Positions 33,692 to 43,100 of a stretch of DNA of 64,000 bases are shown here, in pieces. Each line of letters opens with the position of its first letter. Position 1 is the first letter of the stretch. The translations under genes and the position numbers were made by a program. The DNA comes from DATFDN01 sp963756495. Its GTDB lineage: Bacteria; Pseudomonadota; Alphaproteobacteria; Acetobacterales; Acetobacteraceae. The notes beneath the pieces are model-generated. The model did no database searches and was not told the origin of the DNA. It saw nothing but the letters and a program-made list of their open reading frames with translations. The stretch covers positions 372,001 through 436,000 of the forward strand of contig CAVWNS010000005.1 in the NCBI GenBank assembly GCA_963756495.1, read 5' to 3'.

Positions 33692-34726
33692 GTGGCGTCC
33701 GCGACCACGACGGCGGACGGAAAGGCAGTCCGGCGATCCCGGAGGGCGTTCCTGCCGACGCGCCTGAGCGGGTTCCGTAGCCTGGTCGCGGTGCTGGGCG
33801 GCGTCATCCCGGGCAGCGGCTGCGCAGTTGTGCTGTTCCTGTTTCTGTACGCCTGGCCGGCGATCCGCTTCAACGGGCTGGGCTTCTTCGGCGCCAGCAC
33901 CTGGGACCTGGGCAACACCTACGCCGATCCGGTCAGCCAGGGTGGCGTGGATGTGCTGCCCGGGGCGCACTACAGCATCCTGTTCCTGATCGGCGGCACC
34001 TTCCTCACGTCCTTGATCGCGATGGTGGTGGCGGTGCCGGTCGGCGTCGGCGCGGCAATCTTTCTGGCCGAGGCGGTGCCTGGGAAGCTGCGGCTGTGGA
34101 TCTCGCTGTTTGTGGAGATGCTGGCCGCCATCCCCTCGGTGGTGTTCGGGCTCTGGGGCTACGCGGTGCTGATCCCGTTCCTGGGTCACTACATTTTCCC
34201 GGCAATGGAGGCGGTGCTGGGCTTCATCCCCTATTTCGCCGGGCCGGTGGGCAGCGGCTACGGGTTGCTGACCGCGGGTCTCGTGCTGTCGCTGATGATC
34301 GTGCCGCTGATCACCGCGACCTTGCGCGATTCGATCGTCCGCCAGCCGGCGACCACGCGCGAGGCGGCGGCGGCGCTGGGCGCGACCAAGTTCGAGACGA
34401 TCTGGAAGGTGATCCTGCCCGGCCTGCGGACGGTGCTGACCGGCGCCTGCATCCTGGCGATCGGGCGCGCACTGGGTGAGACGATGGCGGTGCTGATGGT
34501 CAGCGGCAACGCGCTCGGCTACGTGCCGTCCAACATCTATGGCCCTATTTCCACCATGGCGGCGTTCATCGTCTCGCAGCTCGACAGCGCCTTGCAGGAC
34601 CCGACCGGGTTAGCGGTCCGCTCGCTGGCGGAGATCGCGCTGGTGCTGGCGCTGATGTCGGTCGCGGTGAACACCGCCGCGCGCGCCCTGCTGGCCTATG
34701 CCAATCGCGGGCAGGGGCGGCGATGA
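33692..34726 (+). CDS. pstC: Phosphate ABC transporter permease PstC
   Basis: PstC is one of two inner-membrane permease subunits for phosphate. The 344-residue protein has six or more transmembrane helices, for instance around residues 35-60, 95-120, 135-160 and 200-225. The EAA loop typical of ABC permeases is REAAAALGATKFETIWKVILPGL (near 225). Initiation at GTG 33692, just 3 bases after the pstS stop, is the simplest reading. An extra periplasmic loop (GASTWDLGNTYADP) follows the first helix as in other PstC proteins. It overlaps pstA by 4 bp (ATGA). Confidence 0.92.
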   Translation: MASATTTADGKAVRRSRRAFLPTRLSGFRSLVAVLGGVIPGSGCAVVLFLFLYAWPAIRFNGLGFFGASTWDLGNTYADPVSQGGVDVLPGAHYSILFLIGGTFLTSLIAMVVAVPVGVGAAIFLAEAVPGKLRLWISLFVEMLAAIPSVVFGLWGYAVLIPFLGHYIFPAMEAVLGFIPYFAGPVGSGYGLLTAGLVLSLMIVPLITATLRDSIVRQPATTREAAAALGATKFETIWKVILPGLRTVLTGACILAIGRALGETMAVLMVSGNALGYVPSNIYGPISTMAAFIVSQLDSALQDPTGLAVRSLAEIALVLALMSVAVNTAARALLAYANRGQGRR

Positions 34727-35610
34727 GCGACGCCGCGAGGCTTGCCTCGCCGGCCATGCCGGCACGCGCCGGCCGCAGCGCCTTCCTGCAACGGCGCCGG
34801 CGGATGGTCTCGGCGATTGGCTGGGCGCTGTGCGGCGCCTCGTTCGGACTGCTGTGCATCGCCATGGTATGGATTCTGGCGATGGTGTTCCTGCGCGGCA
34901 TCGGCGCGCTGTCGCCCAAGGTGTTCACCCAAGTCACTCAGGGCACCGGCGGCGGGTTGCTGAACGCCATCGAGGGCACCGCCGTGCTGGCCGTGGGCAC
35001 CCTGCTGCTCGCGGTACCGCTCGGGGTGGCGGGTGGCATCTACGTGGCCGAGTTCCGCGCCACGTGGTGGGCGCGGGTGGTGCGCTTCTTCTCCGACACC
35101 CTGGTCGGCGTCCCCTCCATCGTGCTCGGCTATGCGGGCTATGTCATGATGGTGCAGGCGCTCGGCTGGAGCTTCTCGGTCGCCGCCGCCTGCGTGACGC
35201 TGGCGGTCATTTGTCTGCCCTATGTCTGCCGGTCGAGCGAACTGGCGCTCGCCGAGGTGCCGATCGAGATGCGCGAGGCGGCTTATGCGATGGGCGCCGG
35301 CGACCGCAAGGTGATCCTTGGGATCTGCCTGCCGATGGCGGCGCCCGGCGTGCTGACCGGCATCCTGCTGGCGCTGGCGATCTCGGTGGGCGAGACGGCG
35401 CCGCTGCTGTACACGGCCGGATGGTCGAATTATCTGTGGAACGGCCACATCGTCCGATCGCCGATCGGATACCTGACTTACGCGATCTGGACCTTCATCA
35501 ACGAGCCGTTCGCCGCCGCCAACGCGCTGGCCTATGCCGCCGCGTTTCTGGTGACGACCTTCGTGCTGCTGATCAGCATCGCCTCGCGGCTGATCCTGGG
35601 ACGCAAGTAG
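34723..35610 (+). CDS. pstA: Phosphate ABC transporter permease PstA
   Basis: PstA pairs with PstC in the membrane. The 295-residue protein has six predicted transmembrane helices (first at about residues 35-60) and the EAA motif REAAYAMGAGDRKVILGICLPMA (near 185). The periplasmic IVRSPIGYLTYAIWTFI and C-terminal FLVTTFVLLISIASRLILG are also PstA-like. Overlap with pstC indicates translational coupling. The operon does not continue with pstB (ATPase) or phoU: the next gene, 120 bp further, is an acyl carrier protein. The ATPase must be supplied from elsewhere for transport to work. Confidence 0.92.
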   Translation: MSDAARLASPAMPARAGRSAFLQRRRRMVSAIGWALCGASFGLLCIAMVWILAMVFLRGIGALSPKVFTQVTQGTGGGLLNAIEGTAVLAVGTLLLAVPLGVAGGIYVAEFRATWWARVVRFFSDTLVGVPSIVLGYAGYVMMVQALGWSFSVAAACVTLAVICLPYVCRSSELALAEVPIEMREAAYAMGAGDRKVILGICLPMAAPGVLTGILLALAISVGETAPLLYTAGWSNYLWNGHIVRSPIGYLTYAIWTFINEPFAAANALAYAAAFLVTTFVLLISIASRLILGRK

Positions 35611-35730
35611 CGGCGACGCCATGCCCCGTGAGGGGCGGCGGTATGCGCCGGCTCGCAGGGATGTTTCGTGACAAACACGGTCCGAAATGCCAGGTTTGCG
35701 GTCCGCCGCACCAGCCCTGGAGACAATGAC

Positions 35731-35994
35731 GTGAGTACCGCCGCGATCTATGATGGCCTGAACGAGATTTTCCGCGACATTTTCGGCGACGAGGCGATCA
35801 GCCTCGGTCCGGAGACCACGGCGGCCGACATCCCGGAATGGGATTCATTCAACCATATCAATATTATCGTCGCGGTCGAATCGCGCTTCGGAATCAAATT
35901 CAGCACGGTCGAGGTTGAGGCGCTGAAGAACGTGGACGACATGGCCACGCTGATCGAACGTAAGCAGGGGTCCGGACGGATGGCGCGGGGCTGA
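35731..35994 (+). CDS. Acyl carrier protein (carrier of a Dlt-like acylation cassette)
   Basis: This is an 87-residue phosphopantetheine carrier protein. The attachment serine is Ser39 in IPEWDSFNHINIIVAVE, the usual (D)S(L/F) motif with a four-helix surround (IYDGLNEIFRDIF, FGIKFSTVEVEALKNVDDMATLI). It is acidic, as carriers are. The chosen start is GTG at 35731 with GGAG 10 bases upstream; an in-frame extension to 35668 exists but has no ribosome site. The DSF rather than DSL motif and position just before an MBOAT gene (21 bp) and an SGNH gene make it analogous to DltC rather than fatty-acid ACP. No cognate adenylation (DltA-like) enzyme is in the window. Confidence 0.8.
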   Translation: MSTAAIYDGLNEIFRDIFGDEAISLGPETTAADIPEWDSFNHINIIVAVESRFGIKFSTVEVEALKNVDDMATLIERKQGSGRMARG

Positions 35995-36015
35995 CGAACG
36001 GGGCGGTCGCGTGTC

Positions 36016-37645
36016 ATGCTGTTCAACTCCTTCCCCTTCATCTTCGGATTCCTGCCAGTTGCGCTGATCGGCTTTTACGCCGCTGCCGCACTTGGCCGGA
36101 CGCCGGCGCGCGCGTGGCTCGGGCTCGCCTCGCTTGCGTTCTACCTATGGTGGTACCCGCCCTTCGTCATCGTTCTTGTCTGCTCGGTCTGCTTCAACTA
36201 CGCGGCCGGCACCGCGATCCTCGCCTTGCAGGACCGGCCCTGGCAGGGTCGGGCGCTGGCCGGCGCGATCGCCTGCAACCTGCTGGCGCTCGGCTATTAC
36301 AAGTATGCGTTCTGGCTCGGCACGCTGGTCTGGCACGCCGGGCTGGTCGCCCACCCCATGATGAACCCGGTGCTGCTCCCGCTCGGGATCAGCTTCTTCA
36401 CCTTTACCCAGATCGGCTTCCTGATCGACTGCAAGGGGGGCGCAGTCCGCGACAAGAGCTTCGTCAACTACTGGCTGTTCGCGACCTTCTTCCCGCACCT
36501 GATCGCCGGGCCGATCCTGCACCACCGCGAGGTGATGCCGCAGTTCGAGCGCGCTGACACGTACCGCCTGGATTGGGACAACCTGGCGCAAGGTCTGGCG
36601 CTGTTCGTGATCGGGCTGTGCAAGAAGGTGCTGATCGCGGACTCGATCGCGGTCTTCGCCGCCCCCGGATTTGCCGCACCCGCCGGCCTGTCCGCCTTTC
36701 CGGCCTGGGGCGCGGCGCTTGCCTACTCCTTGCAGCTGTACTTTCGATTTCTCAGGCTACTCCGACATGGCGATCGGCATCGCCAAGATGTGCAACGTGC
36801 AGTTCCCGATGAACTTCAACTCGCCTTACCGCGCGCTGAACATCATCGATTTCTGGCAGCGCTGGCACATGACGCTGACCCGCTATCTAACGCTCTATCT
36901 CTACAACCCGGTCGCGCTCTGGGTGACCCGCCGGCGTGTGGCGCGCGGACAGCCGGTCTCGCGTCAAGCCGTCGCCTCCCTGCCGACCTTTTCGATGATG
37001 ATCGCGGTGCCGATGTTCTACACGATGGCACTCGCCGGCATCTGGCATGGCGCCGGATTCCAGTTCCTGATCTTCGGCCTGCTGCACGGTGCCTATCTCA
37101 CGATCAATCACGCGTGGCGCGTGTTTCGGCCCAAGAAGGGCGGCACGGCGCCGTTTGCCGCCGTGCCGCGCGTGCTGCGTGTCGCGACGGCGTGGCTGCT
37201 GACCTATCTCGGGGTGCTGTTGGCGCAGGTGTTCTTCCGCGCTGCCTCGGCCGGCGACGCCACGACCATCCTGGGCGCCATGATCGGCCTGAATGGCGCC
37301 CAAGCTGCCCTGTCGGTGCCCTATTGGCTGCCGCACCTGCTCGGCCCGTTGGGGCGTTTTCTGACAACGCATGGCTGGATCGTGGCCGCCGCCTTTTACG
37401 ATCAGGGCGGCAACGCGATCCGCGAGATCGCCTGGATCGCGGCGGGTTTCGCGCTGGTGCTGCTGGCGCCCAACTCGCAGACGATCGTCGGCATGGCACC
37501 GGCGATCCGGCGCGGCCCGGTGCGGCCGGCGCCCCTGGCCCCGGCGCGCATGACCGGCGCCTGGGGCGTCGTCGTGGGTGTCGTCGCGGTGGCGGCCATC
37601 CTTGGAATCGGAGCGAAGAGTGAGTTCCTCTATTTCCAGTTCTGA
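36016..37645 (+). CDS. MBOAT-family membrane O-acyltransferase (DltB/AlgI-like), one extra T at 36742-36744
   Basis: MBOAT enzymes pass acyl groups across the inner membrane to polymers outside. Residues 1-242 are in one frame (MLFNSFPFIFGFLPVAL, LPLGISFFTFTQIGFLID, HHREVMPQFE). The rest is in the next frame (FDFSGYSDMAIGIAKM, NFNSPYRALNIIDFWQRWHMTLT, and ALAGIWHGAGFQF with the catalytic His of the LWHG-type motif). Removing one T turns YFRFLRL into the universal YFDFSGYSD and gives 542 residues with about 11-12 membrane helices. The Asn/Trp-His set is intact, so the enzyme is likely functional. It sits between the carrier-protein gene (21 bp) and the SGNH gene (26-bp overlap), a DltC-DltB-DltD-like order. 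Confidence 0.88.
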
Positions 37646-38711
37646 AGCCGCTGCCGGCGCCACGACGCCGGCGATCGCGACCCGGACACGCGGCGCGCGC
37701 CGGTTCCTTACCGCATTCGGCATCACCGTCCTGCTCATGCTATCCGGCGCCTGGGCGTTCACCGCGCGGTTCCAGGACGGCTTCCTCGACCCCGAGTTCG
37801 GCATGTGGACCGCCAAGGAGCACATGGTGGCGACATGCGACCTCGGCGCGACGTTGGTCATGGGCGATTCGCGCGCGGTCGCCGGGTTCGTGCCGGCGGA
37901 GCTGGGCGACAGCACCAACCTCGCGTTGGGCGGCGCCTCGCCCATCGAGATGTATTTCATGACCGAGCGCGTGCTGCGCTGCCCGACGGCTCCGCGCCGG
38001 GTGATCCTGTCCTTCTCGCCGCCGCAGTTGGTCGCCGATACCTATTACTGGCCGCGCACGGCCCTGTTCGGCTTCCTCGACGACGCCGAGCTGAATGACG
38101 TGCGGCGCACCGCCCATGCCGTGAACGACACCAGCCTTTACGGGCCGCCCAATGTCGGGGACCTGGATGCGCGGCTGACCAATTGGCTCTATGCCCACCG
38201 CTTCCCGTCCTACGCCGTATCCAGCGTCATCAACGCACACGGCCTGGGACGGCTGGCGCAGAACCGGCAATTCCACGCCGACGTGCTGCGCACGCGCGGC
38301 CAGCACCTGTACGGCATGGACTGGGGCTCCGATGCTCCGGCCGAGGAGGCGTTCATGACGCGCTTCGTGCCCTCGCCGCTGGTGGACGCCTATATGCGGC
38401 GCCTCATCGCCGCCCTGGCCGCGCGTGGGACGCAGGTTCTGTATATTCCGGCCCCGCTAAACGAGGCGACGATGACGCGGATGGACCCGGCGGTGATCCA
38501 CCAGATCGGCGTCTATGTGGATGCGTTGCAGGCTCGGTTCGCCAATTTCCGCCTGATTGGGCCGGCGGTGGTGAGCTATCCGAACCACCTGTTCGGCGAC
38601 TGGGCCCATCTGAGCGCGCAGGGCTCCCGGCTGTTCAGCGCCAGGGTGGCCGCGCATCTGGCGAGCCTGCCGGTCAGCGCGGTCCCAGCGCGTCCGTCCA
38701 TCGGTGAATGA
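37620..38711 (+). CDS. Membrane-anchored SGNH hydrolase-like protein, DltD/AlgJ-like partner of the MBOAT
   Basis: This 363-residue protein starts at GTG 37620, overlapping the MBOAT end by 26 bp. One membrane helix lies at about residues 29-48 (FLTAFGITVLLMLSGAWAF), leaving the rest periplasmic. The SGNH/GDSL blocks are VMGDSRAVAGF (block I, GDS), NLALGGASP (block II), SFSPPQLVADTYYW, and the terminal GDWAHLSAQG (block V, D-x-x-H). Such proteins in dlt, alg and pat clusters help transfer or hydrolyse acyl groups delivered by MBOATs. The Ser-Asp-His set is consistent with activity. Its last 38 bp overlap the convergent serine hydrolase. Confidence 0.75.
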   Translation: MSSSISSSEAAAGATTPAIATRTRGARRFLTAFGITVLLMLSGAWAFTARFQDGFLDPEFGMWTAKEHMVATCDLGATLVMGDSRAVAGFVPAELGDSTNLALGGASPIEMYFMTERVLRCPTAPRRVILSFSPPQLVADTYYWPRTALFGFLDDAELNDVRRTAHAVNDTSLYGPPNVGDLDARLTNWLYAHRFPSYAVSSVINAHGLGRLAQNRQFHADVLRTRGQHLYGMDWGSDAPAEEAFMTRFVPSPLVDAYMRRLIAALAARGTQVLYIPAPLNEATMTRMDPAVIHQIGVYVDALQARFANFRLIGPAVVSYPNHLFGDWAHLSAQGSRLFSARVAAHLASLPVSAVPARPSIGE

Positions 38712-39912
38712 GCGCGAGCCAGTCGAGACCCCCGCCACCGGTCCCGGTGCGTAGGATCACCGTGCCGAACGCGCGCGAGACATACAGCACCTGATCGAAG
38801 ATGCCGTTTGCGACGGCGTCGGCTGGGCCGCCCGCCCGAGGATACAGCCACCACATCAGCCCGTAGGCCAGCCCAGGCGGCTTGGTCCATCCGGCAAGCA
38901 GCTTCCCCGGGGCGGTGGATGCGTCGATCCAGGACGTGGGCAGCAGGCGCTCGCCCCGCTCGCTCAGCCCGTCGCGCAGCACGAGGTGCCCGAGCCTGGC
39001 GAAATCCAGCGGCCGCGCGTTGACCCCGGTCTCCATCTTCTCGAAGCCGCTGGCGCGGCTGTCGAGACTCCAGGATGCATCGAAGGCGGCGCCCATCGGC
39101 TGCCACAGGCGGTGTTGCAGATAGGTCGAGACAGGCTCGCCGCTCGCGCGCTCCAGCATCATCCCAAGCAGCATCGCGTTGCGGTCGTCGTACTCGAACA
39201 CCGTGCCGGGGGGGTGCACGGGCCGCACCGCCCGCGCGACCTGGCGCAGGTCGGGGGCGAAATACATCAGCTTCCAATCGTTCCATGGCGAGCCGAGCGG
39301 GCGGGGAAGCGAGCCGGTGGTGAACGCGAAGCCCGACGTCATCGCCAGCAGGTCGCGGATGCGCACGCCCGAGCCGCGCAGGCCGGGTGCGTCGGGCAGC
39401 AGGCGCTCGGCCGGGGTGTCGATCCCCGGCATGATGCCGTCCGCCTCGGCGGCACCGACCAGCAGCGACGTCACCGACTTCGCCATCGAGAACGAGCCTT
39501 GCGGCGTCTCGCGCCGGCTGCCGTTGTAGTAGCCCTCGAACGCCAGCTGCCCGTCGCGCAGCACCAGCAGGCTGGTCGTCTGCGTGCGCGTCGCGAAATC
39601 CTCCAGGTTGTCGGCGCCGGACGCCGTGGCGAATGCGGCGCGCACGGCGGGCTCGGCGCCCCGGTCGGACGGAAAGACGAGCGGTTGGGGCGAGGCGGCG
39701 ATTGCGCGGGCGGGAAAGCGATCTCCGTCATCGGGACGGTACCTGCGCCAGGTCATGACCCGCCAGGCGTATTCCGGCCCGTAGACGGCGGCAGCGGCAC
39801 CCAGGTCGAGGGCGACGGCCGCGACGCCGACGCCCCCCAGCACGGCGGTGCCGATCAGGGCGCGACGAGCGATAGCGCGGCCGCGCTGGCGCGGGCGGTC
39901 GACAACGAGCAT
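38674..39912 (-). CDS. Beta-lactamase class C-like serine hydrolase (PF00144)
   Basis: This 412-residue protein belongs to the serine-beta-lactamase/esterase/D-aminopeptidase family. The nucleophile is Ser142 of SMAK (FSMAKSVTSLLVG), with Lys145. The Tyr of the Y-x-N-like motif is in EYDDRNAMLLGMML. An N-terminal hydrophobic helix (LIGTAVLGGVGVAAVALDLG, residues 19-38) is a signal or anchor, so it acts in the periplasm. LLAMTSGFAF and GLMWWLYP are also family-typical. True beta-lactamases have a KTG box that is not evident here, so esterase, amidase or penicillin-recognising activity is more likely. It overlaps the SGNH gene by 38 bp. Confidence 0.85.
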   Translation of the reverse strand: MLVVDRPRQRGRAIARRALIGTAVLGGVGVAAVALDLGAAAAVYGPEYAWRVMTWRRYRPDDGDRFPARAIAASPQPLVFPSDRGAEPAVRAAFATASGADNLEDFATRTQTTSLLVLRDGQLAFEGYYNGSRRETPQGSFSMAKSVTSLLVGAAEADGIMPGIDTPAERLLPDAPGLRGSGVRIRDLLAMTSGFAFTTGSLPRPLGSPWNDWKLMYFAPDLRQVARAVRPVHPPGTVFEYDDRNAMLLGMMLERASGEPVSTYLQHRLWQPMGAAFDASWSLDSRASGFEKMETGVNARPLDFARLGHLVLRDGLSERGERLLPTSWIDASTAPGKLLAGWTKPPGLAYGLMWWLYPRAGGPADAVANGIFDQVLYVSRAFGTVILRTGTGGGGLDWLALIHRWTDALGPR

Positions 39913-39943
39913 GGCGAGAGGATACCCCCGAGATTTTACGCTC

Positions 39944-40034
39944 GACCCTCCCCGACCCCTCCCGCAAGGGAGGGGAGCTACGAAACGCCCGAAATTTCTC
40001 CCCCTCCCCTTGCGGGAGGGATTGGGGGAGGGCG
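39944..40034. repeat. Imperfect intergenic inverted repeat made of two GC-rich hairpins
   Basis: In the 194-bp gap between two leftward genes lies a long inverted repeat. Left arm CCCCTCCC-GCAA-GGGAGGGG (39956-39975) is a perfect 8-bp stem with a GNRA loop. The right arm CCCTCCC-CTTGC-GGGAGGG (40002-40020) is a 7-bp stem. The arms are also inverted copies of each other with matching flanks, so the whole could pair end to end. It resembles intergenic palindromic (REP/BIME or small MITE-like) units in alphaproteobacterial genomes, and it may also act as a bidirectional terminator. A related CCCCGCAAAGGGG stretch occurs inside the IS at about 51036-51048. Confidence 0.65.
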
Positions 40035-40106
40035 CATCGATCGGTCAGCAATCAGCACCACTTTATTAGCGTATCGACGCACCGAATCAAAGCGCAGGGT
40101 TGGTCT

Positions 40107-43100
40107 TCAGGGCGCGACCCGGGCCGGCGCGCAGATGTGCGTGCAGCCGTCGGGAAGTCGCGCGGCGACCTCGCGCAGATGGCGATGGTGGCTCAGCAGG
40201 ATGACCTGCGTGGTGCGGCTCAGTTCCAACAGCGCCTGCATGGCGGCGAGCGCACGCTCGTCGTCGAATGTCTGTAGGATGTCGTCGCCGACGAAGGGCA
40301 GTGCGGCGCCGGCCTTCGCATGATCCTCGATAGCGGCGATCCGGAGCGCGAGGAACAACTGGTCACGGGTGCCCTCGGAGAGATGCGCGACCTGCTTGGG
40401 CTCGTGCGAGAAAGCACGCTCGATGGCGACCAGGCGCGCGGCGCCGTCGTCGGTCATATCGGCGGTAACGCCCTCGTAGGCGCCACCGGTGACGGTGCAG
40501 AACAGTGCGCCGATGCGGTCCAGGACCGGCGAGACGCTCGCGCCACCGATCACGTCCAGCGCCGTATCCAGCATCGCCGCCGCGAGATGCAGCAGGCTCG
40601 CCTCGTCCAGCACCCGCCCGAGGCTCGCCATCGCGGCTTCCTGCTCCGCCGCGGCTGCCTCGGCGCCGGTCTCGCGCGCCTGGCGGTCCAACTCGGCGGC
40701 CCCGGTCGCGATGCGCGCGGCGAGGTCCTGCAATGCGTGTTCCGCCGCGTCGCGATCGCGGGTCGCGGCTTCGCACGCGGATTGCAAAGCGTCGGCTGGC
40801 ACCGCTGCGACCTCGCAGCGCAAGATCTCCAGGGCAAAGCCGTCGCCCTTCTCGCGCAACTCGCTCTCGGCGTCCCGCTGCATCGCCTCGGCACGCGCCC
40901 GCTCGGCGGCTAGTGTGACCCGCTCCCGCGCGGCCTCCACCGTCTCGGCGCCGATCACCGCCTGCGCGGCGCGCAGCGCGAGGCGCTGGCGGGCCAACTT
41001 GTCGCGCAGATCGGCAAGCTTCCTGTCGGTGTCGTCCAGCTGGCGTTGCAGCGCGGCGCAGCGCTCCAGGGTGCTGCGCTGCTCGGTCAGCCGGGCGCGG
41101 AGCACGCGGACCACGTCGAATTCGTCCTGGTCGGCCAGGTCCGGGGCGAGGCGCCGCGCGGCGGCGGTCGCATGGACCCGGAAGGCGGCGATCTCGTCCT
41201 GCATCTGGCTGATCCGGGTTGCGAGCTGGGCCGCCTGATGCTGCTCCTTCTCAAGCTGCGTCAGGGTGTCGAGCAGCGCCCGGGTCACCTCCGCCTCCTC
41301 GCCCGGCGGGCGGCCGAGCGCGGCGAGTGAATCGGTCCACGCCGTCTGCCATCGCGCCTGCTGGGCGGCGGTCTGCGCGAGGGCTTGCCCAAGCCGCTCG
41401 CGCTCCTCCCGCGCGGCGGACAACCGGTCCTGCACGCGGGTCCGCGCCTTGTCGGCCCGGGTCTCGGCGTCGATCGCCTCCTCGGCGCGCGCGAGCAGCG
41501 ACCCGAGGCTGGCGGCCTCGCCCTCCGGGATGCCGAGCGCCGCCGCGAGCCGATTGGCCAGATGCGCCTGTTCGGTGGCGAGCGCGTCGCGCGCCTCCTC
41601 GGCAACCGACAGTTCGCGCACCGCGTCGATCACCCGGTCGCGGCCGGCCAGGAGATCGCGCATGGCCGGCAAGCCGGCGCCCGACGCGAGCCCGAGCGGC
41701 GCGCACGCGTCCTGCCAGGCGAGGCGAGCCAGGTCGCGCTGCTGCTCGTTGAGGGCCAGGCACGTCGCGGCGGCCTCGCTGCGCTGCTCGGCCGCCGCGA
41801 TCTGACGGCGCAGTTCGGCCGCGCGCGCGATCCGCGCCGCCTCGCCGCCGCGACGGTCGGCGAGGTCGTCGGCGGCGGCCACCGCGCGTTCGTAGGCCAG
41901 CGCGAGCGGCAGCTCGCCAGCCCAGGCGCGCTCGGCGGCGGCATCGGCGGCGCCGGGTTCGAAGGCGCGGCAATAGATGAGATGCCAGCCCCGGTCGCGG
42001 GTGCGCCGCGCGGTGGCCACGGCGGCTTCGTCGGGGATCGGGCCGTCACCGGCCACCTCGGCGAGCCGGCGGCGGGCCTCGTCGGCTTCGGCGCGCAGTC
42101 CCGACAGCGCCGCCTCGTCCTGGCTGCACGCCTGTTCGGCTGTCTGAAGCGTCTGGCTCAGCCGCTCATAGGCAGCGAGCGGCAGCGGCCGCAGGTCCGC
42201 CAATGCTTCGGCGCTACGAGTCCAGCCCGGAACGCGGCGGGCAGCGTCCTTCAGGGCCGCAGACCGGCGGGCGACGTTCCGTGCGACCTCGTTCGCCCGT
42301 GCGGCCGGATCGGAACCAACCTCGCGGGCAAGCCGCTTCAGGGCGCGCAAGTCGGCCGACGGCGGCAAGGCGGCCTGCTCGGCCTCGGCCCGCGCGATCT
42401 CGGCGTCCTTGCCGGCCGCTTCGCGCGGCAGCCGGTCCAGTTCGGCCCTCAGGCGGTCGTGGTCGGACAGAAGCTGGCGCGCGCGGGCGACGGCGGCCAG
42501 CGGCGGGATCGCCTCGGCCGCGCGCGCGGCGGCCACCGGCGAGCCCAGCGCGCGCAGAAGGGAAGCGATGTGCATGGCGATTGCATCGTGTTCGCCTTGC
42601 CGGCCGGGGATGTCGGCCGCCGCCTTGCGCATCGCGCCGGTGCGCTCGACCAGCGCCTCGATCTCCTCGGCGCATTCGACCAGCGCGGTCTCGCCCGCCT
42701 CCTGGGCCCGCTCGGCGGCAATGCGGTCGCGGCCGGCGACTTCGTGCGCCTCCAGCCGCTCGGCCTCGCCCACGCGATTGCACGCCTCCTCCAACCGCGG
42801 CCCGGCATCCTCGGGCAGCATCGGGGCGTGGTCATGCGCGGCGAGCCACGCGGTGGCGGAGTCGTAGGCGGCGAGCGCGCCGCGCACGCGGCGGACCCGC
42901 TCAAGCCGGCTCATTTCGGCCGACGCGCTCCGCTGGCGCCCCGCGTGCTCGTGCCGCTCGTTGTGCAAGCGCCTGTGGTCCGCCTCCTGCTTCTCGCGCA
43001 CCTCCGGCTTCAGCGTGGTCGCGGCGAGCCGCTTGCGGGCGTCGAGCAGGCGTTCGAGGGCCTGGTAGAAGGGGCGGCCCTGCGACTTGCGCTCGGGCGC

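Noticed and set aside
39944..40034. Short CRISPR-like repeat
   Set aside because: There are only two arms in inverted orientation, with no regular spacers.
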